The position numbers were made by a program, and so were the translations under genes. A DNA stretch of 64,000 bases from Sphingobacteriales bacterium (GTDB lineage Bacteria; Bacteroidota; Bacteroidia; Sphingobacteriales; Sphingobacteriaceae): assembly GCA_026390835.1 (NCBI GenBank), contig JAPLFD010000009.1, positions 27,290 through 91,289 of the forward strand, written 5' to 3'. Numbering within the stretch: position 1 is the stretch's first letter; each line of letters begins with the position of its first letter. Below, in pieces: positions 10,515 to 20,026 of the stretch. A model generated the notes under the pieces. That model saw only the letters and a program-made list of their open reading frames with translations, searched no databases and had not been told where the DNA came from.

Positions 10515-10586
10515 CCGGCATAAAAGTACAGATTTTTCTACAGCTATAAAGTCCTGTATTTAACAGAAATCTTGTTTAAATTTTAC

Positions 10587-10594
10587 TACTTTTG
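10587..10594 (+). promoter_or_regulatory. Bacteroidota -7 element TACTTTTG upstream of leucine dehydrogenase
   Basis: Matches TAnnTTTG, 22 nt before ATG 10617. Confidence 0.55.
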
Positions 10595-10616
10595 CCCAAC
10601 GATATCATTCGAACAC

Positions 10617-11705
10617 ATGTCATCAAACACCAAAAATACGCTTTCTATTTTTGAACAAATGGCCCAATTTGGTCACCAAAATGTTGTTTTTTGCAACGAT
10701 GCCGAAACTGGGCTTAAAGCTATTATTGCTATACACGATACTACCTTAGGCCCTGCATTAGGTGGTACCCGCATGTGGAGCTACGCAAATGAGCAAGATG
10801 CCTTACACGATGTATTGCGCCTATCGAGAAGTATGACCTATAAAGCAGCCATAACTGGCTTAAATTTAGGTGGTGGCAAAGCGGTAATTATTGGCGATAG
10901 CCGGACCGATAAAAACGAAGCCATGATGCGTAGATACGGTAAATTCATAAAAAATTTAAACGGCTCTTTTATTACTGCCGAAGATGTGGGCACCAACCCT
11001 AAGGATATGGAATACATTCGCATGGAAACTGAATATGTTACCGGCGTTCCAGAATCATTAGGAGGTAGTGGAGATCCATCTCCTGTTACCGCAAAAGGCG
11101 TTTTTATGGGCATTAAAGCTTGTGTAAAAGAGCAGTTCGGGAACGATAGTTTAGCTGGAAAATCTATAGCTGTACAAGGCATTGGCCATGTGGGCGAAAA
11201 TTTGGTACAACTACTTCGCGAAGAAAATGCTAAGGTTTATGTTAGTGATATTGACGAAGACCGTTTACAAAAAGTAGCAAAAAAATACGGTGCCGAGGCT
11301 GTAGCCAATAATTCAATTTTCGATTTAGATATGGATATTTATGCGCCTTGTGCCTTAGGTGCTACCGTAAATACCGAAACTATTGAGCGCTTAAACTGCT
11401 CTATAATTGCTGGAGCGGCAAACAACCAATTGGCCGACGAATCGGTACACGGAAAACTGCTTTTAGAGAAGGGTATTTTATATGCCCCCGACTATTTAAT
11501 TAATGCAGGTGGCTTAATTAATTGTTATTCAGAAATTGCCGGTTATAGCAAAAAGAGAACCATGCAATTGGCCGAAAACATATATGATGCCACCCGAAAC
11601 GTATTAAAAAAATCGAAAATAGAAAATATACCAACTAACGAAGCGGCCAATAAAATTGCCGAAAAACGCATTGAAGATATCAAGAAGATAAAAGCAAGTT
11701 TCTAA
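10617..11705 (+). CDS. Glu/Leu/Phe/Val dehydrogenase (leucine dehydrogenase-like)
   Basis: LGPALGGTRMW, GLNLGGGKAVI, AVQGIGHVGENL. ATG 10617 preferred over track start 10572 because it follows a -7 element. Confidence 0.92.
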   Translation: MSSNTKNTLSIFEQMAQFGHQNVVFCNDAETGLKAIIAIHDTTLGPALGGTRMWSYANEQDALHDVLRLSRSMTYKAAITGLNLGGGKAVIIGDSRTDKNEAMMRRYGKFIKNLNGSFITAEDVGTNPKDMEYIRMETEYVTGVPESLGGSGDPSPVTAKGVFMGIKACVKEQFGNDSLAGKSIAVQGIGHVGENLVQLLREENAKVYVSDIDEDRLQKVAKKYGAEAVANNSIFDLDMDIYAPCALGATVNTETIERLNCSIIAGAANNQLADESVHGKLLLEKGILYAPDYLINAGGLINCYSEIAGYSKKRTMQLAENIYDATRNVLKKSKIENIPTNEAANKIAEKRIEDIKKIKASF

Positions 11706-11745
11706 AAATTACACCCGGTTAATTTTAACCAAATCGTTCTTTATT

Positions 11746-12693
11746 ATGCTAAATAGAAGGCAACTGAGAGTAAAAGTATTACAAACCCTATATGCGTACC
11801 ACCAAGCCGAAAACAAAGAATTAAAATCTTTCGAAAAAGCCTTGATAAACCTTATAGAATCGGTAAATGAAATGTATTTCTATACCCTTTCTTTACTCAT
11901 TTTGGTGGCCGATTATAGTAGCACAGATGCCGAAGATAGAGCAAATAAGTACCTCCCAAGCGCCGAAGATTTAGATGCTCCTACGAAATTGAATCAGAAC
12001 TTATTTATCAGTGCGCTACGCAATCACCCTGCATATCTACAGGGCATAAAAGAACAAAAGGTAAATTGGAATTTCGAGCCAAGTATTGATAAAACCATAT
12101 TTTCTTTACTAAAAACTGCACCGGAATATGCTTCTTTTTTGCAACTAAGCGAACATAGTATTGCTAGCGATAAAGATGTGATTAATCATATTTTCAGAAA
12201 AATTATTCTTAAAACACCTGCTATTGAACAAATTTTCGAAGAAAAATTCATCAACTGGTCGGTAGATAAAGAAGTACTAAAAGGCATGATTGCTAAAACC
12301 TTAAAGAACTTTAAAGGCAATAGCCCTCTTGAAAATTCCTTGGCTCCATTGTTACAAGATGAACAAGAGGATCGGTATTTTGTGTTAGATTTATTTCAAA
12401 AAACCATCAACCATCAAGACGAGTATTTAGAATTGATAGATAAAAAAACAACCAATTGGGATTCTGACCGAATTGCCCTGATGGATGTGTTGTTGATGCA
12501 AATGGCTATTACAGAATTGGTGCACTTTAAAGAAATTCCGGTGAAAGTAACCATTAACGAGTACATCGAAATATCTAAAGATTACAGTACACCAAAAAGT
12601 AATTCGTTTATAAACGGTATTTTAGATAAAATTTTAGCCGACTTAAAAAAGAGAAAACAAGTACTAAAAGTTGGCCGAGGCTTATTAAATTAA
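11746..12693 (+). CDS. nusB: Transcription antitermination factor NusB
   Basis: MLNRRQLRVKVLQTLYAYHQA N-terminus; C-terminal PVKVTINEYIEISKDYSTPKSNSFINGILD. Long Bacteroidota form (315 aa). Confidence 0.93.
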   Translation: MLNRRQLRVKVLQTLYAYHQAENKELKSFEKALINLIESVNEMYFYTLSLLILVADYSSTDAEDRANKYLPSAEDLDAPTKLNQNLFISALRNHPAYLQGIKEQKVNWNFEPSIDKTIFSLLKTAPEYASFLQLSEHSIASDKDVINHIFRKIILKTPAIEQIFEEKFINWSVDKEVLKGMIAKTLKNFKGNSPLENSLAPLLQDEQEDRYFVLDLFQKTINHQDEYLELIDKKTTNWDSDRIALMDVLLMQMAITELVHFKEIPVKVTINEYIEISKDYSTPKSNSFINGILDKILADLKKRKQVLKVGRGLLN

Positions 12694-12696
12694 TTT

Positions 12697-13116
12697 ATGA
12701 AACAGTTTATTCTACTCCTATTTATTGTCGTATTAACTAGCGCATGTACAACTTCTAACAGCACCGAAGGCAAATCAACAGTAAATAAGGCTACCGCACC
12801 TGTTATGACTTTTGCGAAAGAATCTCACGATTTTGGCCAAGTTAATGAAGGCGATAAGGTGGTGTACGACTTTTTCTTCACCAATACCGGCAAATCAGCC
12901 TTAATAATTAGTAGTGCCGCCGCTACTTGTGGTTGCACCGTACCCGAATATCCCAAAAAACCCCTTGCTCCGGGCAAAACAGGCATCATTCATGTGGTGT
13001 TTAACACCACCGGAAAATCGGGCATGCAAAACAAAACCATAACCTTAACAACCAATACCTTTAAAGGCAACGAAGAGTTGCACCTAGTGGGTAATGTAAA
13101 ACCTAAAAACAAGTAA
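12697..13116 (+). CDS. DUF1573 lipoprotein
   Basis: LTSACTTS lipobox; HDFGQVNEGDKVVYDFFFTNTGKSALIISSAAATCGCTVPEYPKKPLAPG. Confidence 0.9.
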   Translation: MKQFILLLFIVVLTSACTTSNSTEGKSTVNKATAPVMTFAKESHDFGQVNEGDKVVYDFFFTNTGKSALIISSAAATCGCTVPEYPKKPLAPGKTGIIHVVFNTTGKSGMQNKTITLTTNTFKGNEELHLVGNVKPKNK

Positions 13117-13118
13117 AC

Positions 13119-13427
13119 ATGATGCTAAACTCAATTTTATTACAAGCTCAAGCAGCTAACCCCATTATGCAATTTTTGCCAATTGTATTAATTATTGTGG
13201 TATTCTATTTTTTCATGATTAGACCGCAAATGAAAAAAGCGAAAGATCACAAAAAGTTTATAGAAGAACTTAAAAAAGGTGATAAAGTGGTAACCAGCGC
13301 CGGAATTCACGGTAAAATTGTTGATCTGAACGAGACCACTTTTTTAATTGAAGTGGAAGGTGGCACCAAAATTCGTTTCGACAAATCGGCTGTTTCATTA
13401 GATGCCTCCAAAGCAATCAGTAAATAA
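13119..13427 (+). CDS. yajC: Preprotein translocase subunit YajC
   Basis: VFYFFMIRPQMKKAKDHKKFIEELKKGDKVVTSAGIHGKI. Confidence 0.95.
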   Translation: MMLNSILLQAQAANPIMQFLPIVLIIVVFYFFMIRPQMKKAKDHKKFIEELKKGDKVVTSAGIHGKIVDLNETTFLIEVEGGTKIRFDKSAVSLDASKAISK

Positions 13428-13443
13428 CTTACAACCAAAATCT

Positions 13444-13484
13444 ATCAAAAAGCCACACCAAACATCGGTGTGGCTTTTTTGATG
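13444..13484. terminator. Bidirectional-looking terminator after yajC
   Basis: ATCAAAAAGCCACACC-aaacatc-GGTGTGGCTTTTTTGAT. Confidence 0.88.
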
Positions 13485-13513
13485 CCCCAGTTTCGGGGTA
13501 CAAATATGTTTCT

Positions 13514-13521
13514 TACTTTTG
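13514..13521 (+). promoter_or_regulatory. -7 element TACTTTTG immediately before ybbR-like gene
   Basis: TAnnTTTG followed by agc-ATG (3 nt spacing), just after the yajC terminator. Confidence 0.6.
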
Positions 13522-13524
13522 AGC

Positions 13525-14451
13525 ATGCCCTGGAATCTAATAACCAAAGTCCAAAAAAGAAAAATCAACATTTTCTTAAGCTCTTTGCTTATGGCATTGT
13601 GCTTATGGGTTTTTTTTTCGCTATCCAAACCTTATACATTCCAGAGTAGCATTGCCGTTCGATTTAGCCATTCACTTTCTACTAAAAGTTTCCGAACCGA
13701 TACGTTTAACGTAAAAGTGCTAGGCACTGGCTGGGATTATTTATTCCACACACTAAAACCTACCCCAACGCTAACCTTAAAAATTAGTACCATACTAGCC
13801 GATGTTGAGTTAGACACCCAATTAGACAGTTTAAACAAACAGTTAGGTAAAAGCTCACGTATTTTATCGATCTGGCCCAATAAAGTTATATTTTCAACAA
13901 AAATTGCAGGCACTAAAGTAGTGCCCGTGGTGCTACGCTATAAACTTTCTTTTGAGCACTTTTACGGTTTATACGACACCATTACCCTTCGGCCTAGTAC
14001 GGTTACCCTCAGCGGATCGGCAGAAAAACTTCGCCAAATTAAGGCTATATATACCGAAGTACTCGAGCAAAAAGAAGTAAATACCACTATTAAACAATGG
14101 GTAAAACTAGAAAACACGTATGACGAAATTGATATGTACCCTAAGCAGGTATTAGCAACTATTCCGGTTAGTAGTTTTACAGAAAAACTAATCACCTTAC
14201 CCATTCGAATTAAGAATAATAAAGAGCACTTAAAATTAACCCTCCTACCTACAAAAGTACAAGCTCATGTTTTGGTAGCCCTACCTAATTATAGAAAAAT
14301 TAGTGCCAAAGATTTTGAAGTATCTATCGATATATTAAATTGGAATCCTCAGAAAAAAGGCATAATGCCCATTAAATTTGATAAAATGCCAGATTTTGTG
14401 CGTCTGATTAAAACTGAACCTCAAACCGTTGATTTACTTATATATCCCTAA
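13525..14451 (+). CDS. YbbR-like domain protein
   Basis: Single N-terminal TM, YbbR-type repeats (VVPVVLRYKLSFEHFYGLYDTITLRPSTVTLSGSAEKLRQIKAIYTE), between yajC and coaE. Confidence 0.8.
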   Translation: MPWNLITKVQKRKINIFLSSLLMALCLWVFFSLSKPYTFQSSIAVRFSHSLSTKSFRTDTFNVKVLGTGWDYLFHTLKPTPTLTLKISTILADVELDTQLDSLNKQLGKSSRILSIWPNKVIFSTKIAGTKVVPVVLRYKLSFEHFYGLYDTITLRPSTVTLSGSAEKLRQIKAIYTEVLEQKEVNTTIKQWVKLENTYDEIDMYPKQVLATIPVSSFTEKLITLPIRIKNNKEHLKLTLLPTKVQAHVLVALPNYRKISAKDFEVSIDILNWNPQKKGIMPIKFDKMPDFVRLIKTEPQTVDLLIYP

Positions 14452-15047
14452 TGTTAAAAATTGGACTAACCGGCGGAATTGGAACGGGAAAAAGCACCAT
14501 TGGTGAAATTTTTGCCCTCTTGGGAATACCTGTGTATTATGCCGACCAAGCGGCAAAAAAGCTAATGGCCACTAATGCAGATTTAAAAGAACACCTAATA
14601 ACCACTTTTGGAACCGCCACATTTACAAAAAAAGGCGAACTTGATACCAAGTATATAGCCAATAAAGTATTTAATGACGAAAAGGCCCTAAAGCAATTAA
14701 ATAAACTCGTGCATCCGGCAGTTTTAGCCGATTTTGATAATTGGTGTAGCCAACAACATACACCCTATATACTTAAGGAAGCCGCCCTGCTCATAGAAAG
14801 TGGTTCGTATAAGCAATGTGATTATACCATTTTAGTAGAATCGCCCATGGCATTAAGAATAAAACGATTATTAAAAAGAGATAAAAGCAATTTACAGCAA
14901 ATTAAGGCACGAATAGCCAGTCAATTGCCCGATGAGGAAAAGGCCAAATTAGCTAATTTTTTAATTTTAAACGACGAAGAACACTTGCTCATTCCGCAAA
15001 TTATAGCGCTCCATACTCAATTTTTAAAAGGCAGTAGCGGAATATGA
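14451..15047 (+). CDS. coaE: Dephospho-CoA kinase
   Basis: MLKIGLTGGIGTGKSTIGEIFALLGIPVYYADQAAKKL. Confidence 0.96.
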   Translation: MLKIGLTGGIGTGKSTIGEIFALLGIPVYYADQAAKKLMATNADLKEHLITTFGTATFTKKGELDTKYIANKVFNDEKALKQLNKLVHPAVLADFDNWCSQQHTPYILKEAALLIESGSYKQCDYTILVESPMALRIKRLLKRDKSNLQQIKARIASQLPDEEKAKLANFLILNDEEHLLIPQIIALHTQFLKGSSGI

Positions 15048-15982
15048 TATTAGCTGATTTTATTATTCGCACAGAGCAGGGTTTATATTGTCCCTATGGC
15101 TTGTTTTACCTCGACCCGAGCATTGCTGTAGATCAAGCCCTTATTTCACATGCCCATGGCGACCATGCGTGTAGAGACAATAAACAGGTGTGGTGTACCC
15201 CAGAAACAGCCGATATTATGCGTTTACGCTACAAAAAATCCGCTGGAGCTGCATTTACATTAAAAACCTATGGTGAATCTTTTGAGCTAAACGGCGTCAA
15301 GGTTACTTTCCACTCAGCTGGGCATATTTTAGGCTCTGCACAAATCCTTTTGGAGTATAAAAATATACGCTACCTCTATACCGGCGATTATAAATTACAA
15401 GAAGATGCCACTTGCACAGCAATAGAATTCATTAAAGCCGATGTATTGATCACCGAAACAACCTTTGCCCATCCAGATACACAACACCCCAACCCCATTG
15501 AAGAAATAAAAAAACTAAACGAACATTCTGAAAACGTACTTCTAGGTACCTATTCTTTAGGCAAAGCCCAGCGTTTAACCCGTTTAATTAACGACCATTG
15601 TCCCAACCGAAAAGTGGCCATTCATTTCCAAATATTGCCCCTGCACCAATTGCATGAAAAGTGGAACATAAACCTGGGCAAATACCAGCTTTATACCCGT
15701 AAAATGATGAAGGAGGTAGAAAAAAACTATGTTTACCTCGTACCTCCTCTTACCTTTAAAAGCTACGCCAGAGCTACTAATGTGTGTAGAGCATTTGCAT
15801 CGGGCTGGAAAAAATTACAAAACCACAATGATTTGCAACTTCTTATTTCTGACCATGTAGACTGGAACGATATTCTAAAAATGATAGAGCAAGTTAAACC
15901 CACTGAAGTATGGACTGTACATGGTGATGGAGTAAATTTAAAAGCTTATTTTAAGGATAAAATTCCAATAAAAAGCTTATAA
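15044..15982 (+). CDS. MBL-fold exonuclease/RNA-processing-like protein (beta-CASP related)
   Basis: LISHAHGDHAC, HSAGHILGSAQI, YTGDYKL, C-terminal VDWNDILKMIEQVKPTEVWTVHG. Confidence 0.85.
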   Translation: MILADFIIRTEQGLYCPYGLFYLDPSIAVDQALISHAHGDHACRDNKQVWCTPETADIMRLRYKKSAGAAFTLKTYGESFELNGVKVTFHSAGHILGSAQILLEYKNIRYLYTGDYKLQEDATCTAIEFIKADVLITETTFAHPDTQHPNPIEEIKKLNEHSENVLLGTYSLGKAQRLTRLINDHCPNRKVAIHFQILPLHQLHEKWNINLGKYQLYTRKMMKEVEKNYVYLVPPLTFKSYARATNVCRAFASGWKKLQNHNDLQLLISDHVDWNDILKMIEQVKPTEVWTVHGDGVNLKAYFKDKIPIKSL

Positions 15983-16089
15983 AAATGGGATTAATCTTAA
16001 TAAACGATTAAAAAAATTACTTCTTATTTTCTAAAAAATTTCTTAAATTATCTTTTTAATTAAATTTTTTATTAAAATTGCATAACATT

Positions 16090-16539
16090 ATGAAATTAGA
16101 AGACGAAATATCCTCAAACAAATTTACTAGCAACTACCATAAAGCTATTGTAGATATATTGTATACCTATGGCTGGATTACTAATTTATTAAAAGAGCGT
16201 TTAGACGATCGAGATATCACACTCCAACAATACAATATTTTGCGCATTCTTAGAGGGCAATTCCCTAACCCAGCTACTGTAAATTTATTGCGTGATCGTA
16301 TGTTAGACAAAATGTCTGACGCTTCTAGAATTGTAGAACGATTGCACAAAAAAGGCTTATTAAGCCGAATGGCGAACGAAAAAGATCGCCGAGCGGTAGA
16401 TATACTCATTTCTAAACAAGGCTTAGCTATTTTACAAGAATTAGATGTAGCTATGAATATGGATGAACTTTTAAAAGAAAATTTAACTGTAGAGGAAGCA
16501 GCTAAACTCTGCCATTTACTAGATAAATTTAGAGGCTAA
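16090..16539 (+). CDS. MarR family transcriptional regulator (second copy)
   Basis: QYNILRILRGQ, DRMLDKMSDASRIVERLHKKGLLSRMANEKDRRAVDI. ATG 16090 preferred to TTG 16078. Confidence 0.88.
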   Translation: MKLEDEISSNKFTSNYHKAIVDILYTYGWITNLLKERLDDRDITLQQYNILRILRGQFPNPATVNLLRDRMLDKMSDASRIVERLHKKGLLSRMANEKDRRAVDILISKQGLAILQELDVAMNMDELLKENLTVEEAAKLCHLLDKFRG

Positions 16540-17230
16540 AACCTAAAATGGCTCCGGCTAAACCCAATAGTACCGCCAACATTTTCTTAAAATTAAATCG
16601 ATGATCTACACTCGATTCGAATAAAATGGTGGTGGAAATATGTAAAAACATACCAATCACTACCGCCATAATGGGTTGTATCCAAGCGCTAATACTACCG
16701 GATTGTGCTTGCGCCCCTACTAAATACCCCAATGGCGACATTAGGGCAAATAAAATTAAATAAGCCAATAAGCGGTAGCCCGAAATTTTGTGATGTAATA
16801 ATACCGTACCCAAAGCAAAAGCGGCAGGTAAATGGTGCAAAGCTATACTAAATACCAATTCATTACCTCCACCACTTACTAATGGAATGCCTTCAAAAAA
16901 AGCGTGAATACATAAACTCAATATTACTCCCAATGGAAAAGCCTTTTGCGCATGAGCATGTACGTGGATATGCCCATGCTCAATACCTTCAGAAAACTGC
17001 TCCAAAATAATTTGAAACACAAATCCACCTAAAATATATAAGCCAATACTAGCCGTACCTCCTAAATATACCTCCGGAATTAAATGTAAAACAGTAATGG
17101 CAAATAAATAGGCCCCACTAAAAGAAAGGATAAGCTTAAGTCCGTTGGCACTAATTTGTTTCGAAAGAAAAACGGTTAAACCGCCCAATAAGGCACTACT
17201 AAATAGTACTATTACTTTCCATATTTCCAT
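16529..17230 (-). CDS. ZIP family metal transporter
   Basis: HLIPEVYLGG, His-rich HGHIHVHAHAQK, LCIHAFFEGIPL, HHLPAAFALGTVLLHH. Confidence 0.9.
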   Translation of the reverse strand: MEIWKVIVLFSSALLGGLTVFLSKQISANGLKLILSFSGAYLFAITVLHLIPEVYLGGTASIGLYILGGFVFQIILEQFSEGIEHGHIHVHAHAQKAFPLGVILSLCIHAFFEGIPLVSGGGNELVFSIALHHLPAAFALGTVLLHHKISGYRLLAYLILFALMSPLGYLVGAQAQSGSISAWIQPIMAVVIGMFLHISTTILFESSVDHRFNFKKMLAVLLGLAGAILGFSL

Positions 17231-17786
17231 AAGTCTGTTGAAAAAAGTGTTTAAAAATATAGCCCAAAGCGATACCTATGAGAGACCCTATACAGGCTCC
17301 GCTTAATACATCAATAGGAAAATGTACACCTACATATACCTGGGCAAAGGCAATTGAAAATGCCCAAAATAAAGGCCAAAATATTGTCCATTTAAAATAC
17401 TTACCAAACAGCATTACAAAAAAAACGGCCAATGCAAAGTGGTTAGAAGCATGCGATGATGGGAAACTGAAACCAGTGCCACAATCTACTAAAGTACGTA
17501 CACTCAGTCCGGGTGTATTGCATGGCCTCAACCGAGCTACCCAAGGCTTGAGTATACTAGCCGATGTATAATCAGCTAATGCAAAACATAAAACACCAAA
17601 CAAGAGCATAAAGCCACCCACTCGACCAAATTTTTTGATAGCAAAATAAATAGCCAAAAGATAGAGTGGCACCCAGGTTAAACGGTTCCGAAGAATAGGC
17701 ATAAGCACATCAAAGACTGGATTAGCCAGGTCCTGATTGATAACAGAAAACCAATGTTGATCTAGCTGAGTAAGTTGATTTATCAT
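17199..17786 (-). CDS. PAP2 family phosphatase
   Basis: KPWVARLRPC, FSFPSSHASNHF, VYVGVHFPIDVLSG signatures. Confidence 0.92.
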   Translation of the reverse strand: MINQLTQLDQHWFSVINQDLANPVFDVLMPILRNRLTWVPLYLLAIYFAIKKFGRVGGFMLLFGVLCFALADYTSASILKPWVARLRPCNTPGLSVRTLVDCGTGFSFPSSHASNHFALAVFFVMLFGKYFKWTIFWPLFWAFSIAFAQVYVGVHFPIDVLSGACIGSLIGIALGYIFKHFFQQTYGNMESNSTI

Positions 17787-18517
17787 AGCGTTTTCTTACA
17801 AATAAATATCAAGCGATCAGAACGCTCTTCGTCAAAGGGATTCAACTCATAATCTCCAAATCTATCCTCAATAACCCAACCACTTTGTGCAAACAATTGT
17901 TCAAAATTAGACGGAAGAAAGGCATGTACCCGTTCTTGAAAAGAATAATTATCGCCCTTATCACTAAAAGCTATTGTCTTTATCAATTGCTCGTTAAGCA
18001 CTTCTTTAGCAATGCTAAACTCAATTCCCTGAACGGTTTTATGCTCGATGGGCGCTAAATTCTTCATTATTTTCGCGGTATTAAAAAAATCTAATACTAA
18101 AGCCGCATTGGGCTTTGCAGACCTATTAAACTGCTGCAATGCAAGTACATGATCTTCAAAAGTATCAAAGTAACCAAAACTAGTAAACAGGTTAAAAATA
18201 GTATTAAAAGATTCTCCAATAAAGGCATTGCGCATATCGTGCACAAAAAAATGCAGATTTTCTTGTTGAAATTCTTGGGCAAATAAAATATTCGATTCAG
18301 ATAGATCGATACCTGTAACCGAAAAGCCTTTTTTATTTAAATAGATGGCATGTCGGCCTCTTCCGCAAGCAATATCTAAAAAACTAGCCTGTGGTTCTGG
18401 TTGCAAATAAGCCAATAAATTATCTATAAATAACTCTGCCTCAGCATCGTTGCGCTGATGGTAAAGTATATGATAATAGGGCGAATCGAACCAATTTTTA
18501 AACCACTCCTTAGTCAT
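17783..18517 (-). CDS. Class I SAM-dependent methyltransferase
   Basis: ASFLDIACGRGRHAIYLNKKGFSVTGIDLSESNI. Confidence 0.9.
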   Translation of the reverse strand: MTKEWFKNWFDSPYYHILYHQRNDAEAELFIDNLLAYLQPEPQASFLDIACGRGRHAIYLNKKGFSVTGIDLSESNILFAQEFQQENLHFFVHDMRNAFIGESFNTIFNLFTSFGYFDTFEDHVLALQQFNRSAKPNAALVLDFFNTAKIMKNLAPIEHKTVQGIEFSIAKEVLNEQLIKTIAFSDKGDNYSFQERVHAFLPSNFEQLFAQSGWVIEDRFGDYELNPFDEERSDRLIFICKKTL

Positions 18518-18539
18518 CTCTTAGCTTTTGTTTAAGTCA

Positions 18540-18547
18540 CAAATATA
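18540..18547 (-). promoter_or_regulatory. -7 element TATATTTG upstream of methyltransferase-PAP2-ZIP operon
   Basis: Minus-strand TATATTTG matches TAnnTTTG, 22 nt before the start. Confidence 0.5.
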
Positions 18548-18605
18548 TCGAATAAATTTTGGCAGATTAGGCGGAAAATCTACTGCTCATTTAAGCCGAA
18601 AAGTG

Positions 18606-18613
18606 TATTTTTG
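18606..18613 (+). promoter_or_regulatory. -7 element TATTTTTG upstream of glmM
   Basis: TAnnTTTG, 20 nt before GTG 18634. Confidence 0.5.
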
Positions 18614-18633
18614 AGATATAAAGAAAATTTAAG

Positions 18634-20022
18634 GTGAGTTTAATAAAATCCATTTCGGGCATACGAGGAACCATTGGCGGCAAACCAGGAGAAGGCCTTA
18701 CCCCATTAGATATTGTGAAATTTACTGCTGCTTACGGTACTTGGGTAGTGCAAAATACCCATAACCGCAAAATTGTAGTAGGCAGAGATGCCCGTATTTC
18801 GGGCGATATGGTACGTAATTTAGTAATTGGCACCTTGCAGGGTTTAGGAATTGATGTAATTGACCTAGGGCTATCTACCACCCCAACGGTAGAATTAGCC
18901 GTACCCATGGAACAAGCCGGCGGTGGTATTATTTTAACAGCTAGCCACAACCCAAAACAATGGAATGCCTTAAAACTGTTAAACCATACCGGCGAATTTA
19001 TTAGCGACGAAGATGGAAAAGAGGTTTTACGTTTAGCCGAAAGCAAGGAATTAACCTTTTGCGAAGTAGACGACTTAGGTAAAGTTAGCCTCAACGATAG
19101 CTATTTACAAAAACACATAGACCACATACTAGCACTAGATTTAGTAGATGTGGCAGCCATCAAAGCCGCTAAATTTAACATAGCCGTAGATAGCGTAAAT
19201 TCTAGTGGGGGTATTTTTGTGCCGGCACTTCTAAAAGCCTTGGGTGTACAAACCATTTTTTCTATACACGATACCCCTAATGGTCAATTTCCGCATAATC
19301 CGGAACCATTGCCCGAAAATTTAAAAGATTTATCAAACGAAGTAGTAAAACAAAAAGCCGATTTAGGCATTGCAGTTGACCCGGATGTAGATCGCTTATG
19401 CTTTGTTTGTCAAGACGGCTCCATGTTTGGCGAAGAATACACCCTGGTAGCGGTAGCCGATTATGTGCTTAACCATACTCCGGGAAACACGGTTTCTAAC
19501 CTCTCTTCTACCCGAGCGCTACGAGATGTAACCGAACAAAAAGGTCAAAAGTACCATGCTGCAGCCGTTGGCGAAGTAAATGTGGTTACCCTAATGAAAG
19601 CTAGTAATGCCGTAATTGGCGGCGAAGGCAATGGTGGAGTAATTTATCCAGCTTCGCATTATGGCCGTGATGCTTTAGTAGGCATCGCCTTATTTTTAAC
19701 TCATTTAGCAAAATCTGGAAAAGATATTTTAAGCCTAAGAAATAGCTATCCGAGCTATTTTATCTCCAAAAATAAAATCGATTTAACACCCGATTTAAAC
19801 ATTGATAACGTACTTAAACAAGTAGCAGAAAAATATAAAAATCAGCCTATTAGTACCAATGATGGTGTAAAAATTGAGTTTGATAAACAATGGGTACATT
19901 TGCGAAAGTCTAATACCGAGCCTATTATTCGTATTTATTCGGAAAGCAATACGGCTGCCGAGGCCGATGCATTGGCTCAACGCATTATTTCAGATATTAA
20001 AACCATAGCGAATCTCCACTAA
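18634..20022 (+). CDS. glmM: Phosphoglucosamine mutase
   Basis: GIRGTIGGKPGEGLTP, VGRDARISGDM, LTASHNPKQWNALK, DPDVDRL. GTG start. Confidence 0.93.
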   Translation: MSLIKSISGIRGTIGGKPGEGLTPLDIVKFTAAYGTWVVQNTHNRKIVVGRDARISGDMVRNLVIGTLQGLGIDVIDLGLSTTPTVELAVPMEQAGGGIILTASHNPKQWNALKLLNHTGEFISDEDGKEVLRLAESKELTFCEVDDLGKVSLNDSYLQKHIDHILALDLVDVAAIKAAKFNIAVDSVNSSGGIFVPALLKALGVQTIFSIHDTPNGQFPHNPEPLPENLKDLSNEVVKQKADLGIAVDPDVDRLCFVCQDGSMFGEEYTLVAVADYVLNHTPGNTVSNLSSTRALRDVTEQKGQKYHAAAVGEVNVVTLMKASNAVIGGEGNGGVIYPASHYGRDALVGIALFLTHLAKSGKDILSLRNSYPSYFISKNKIDLTPDLNIDNVLKQVAEKYKNQPISTNDGVKIEFDKQWVHLRKSNTEPIIRIYSESNTAAEADALAQRIISDIKTIANLH

Positions 20023-20026
20023 CATC

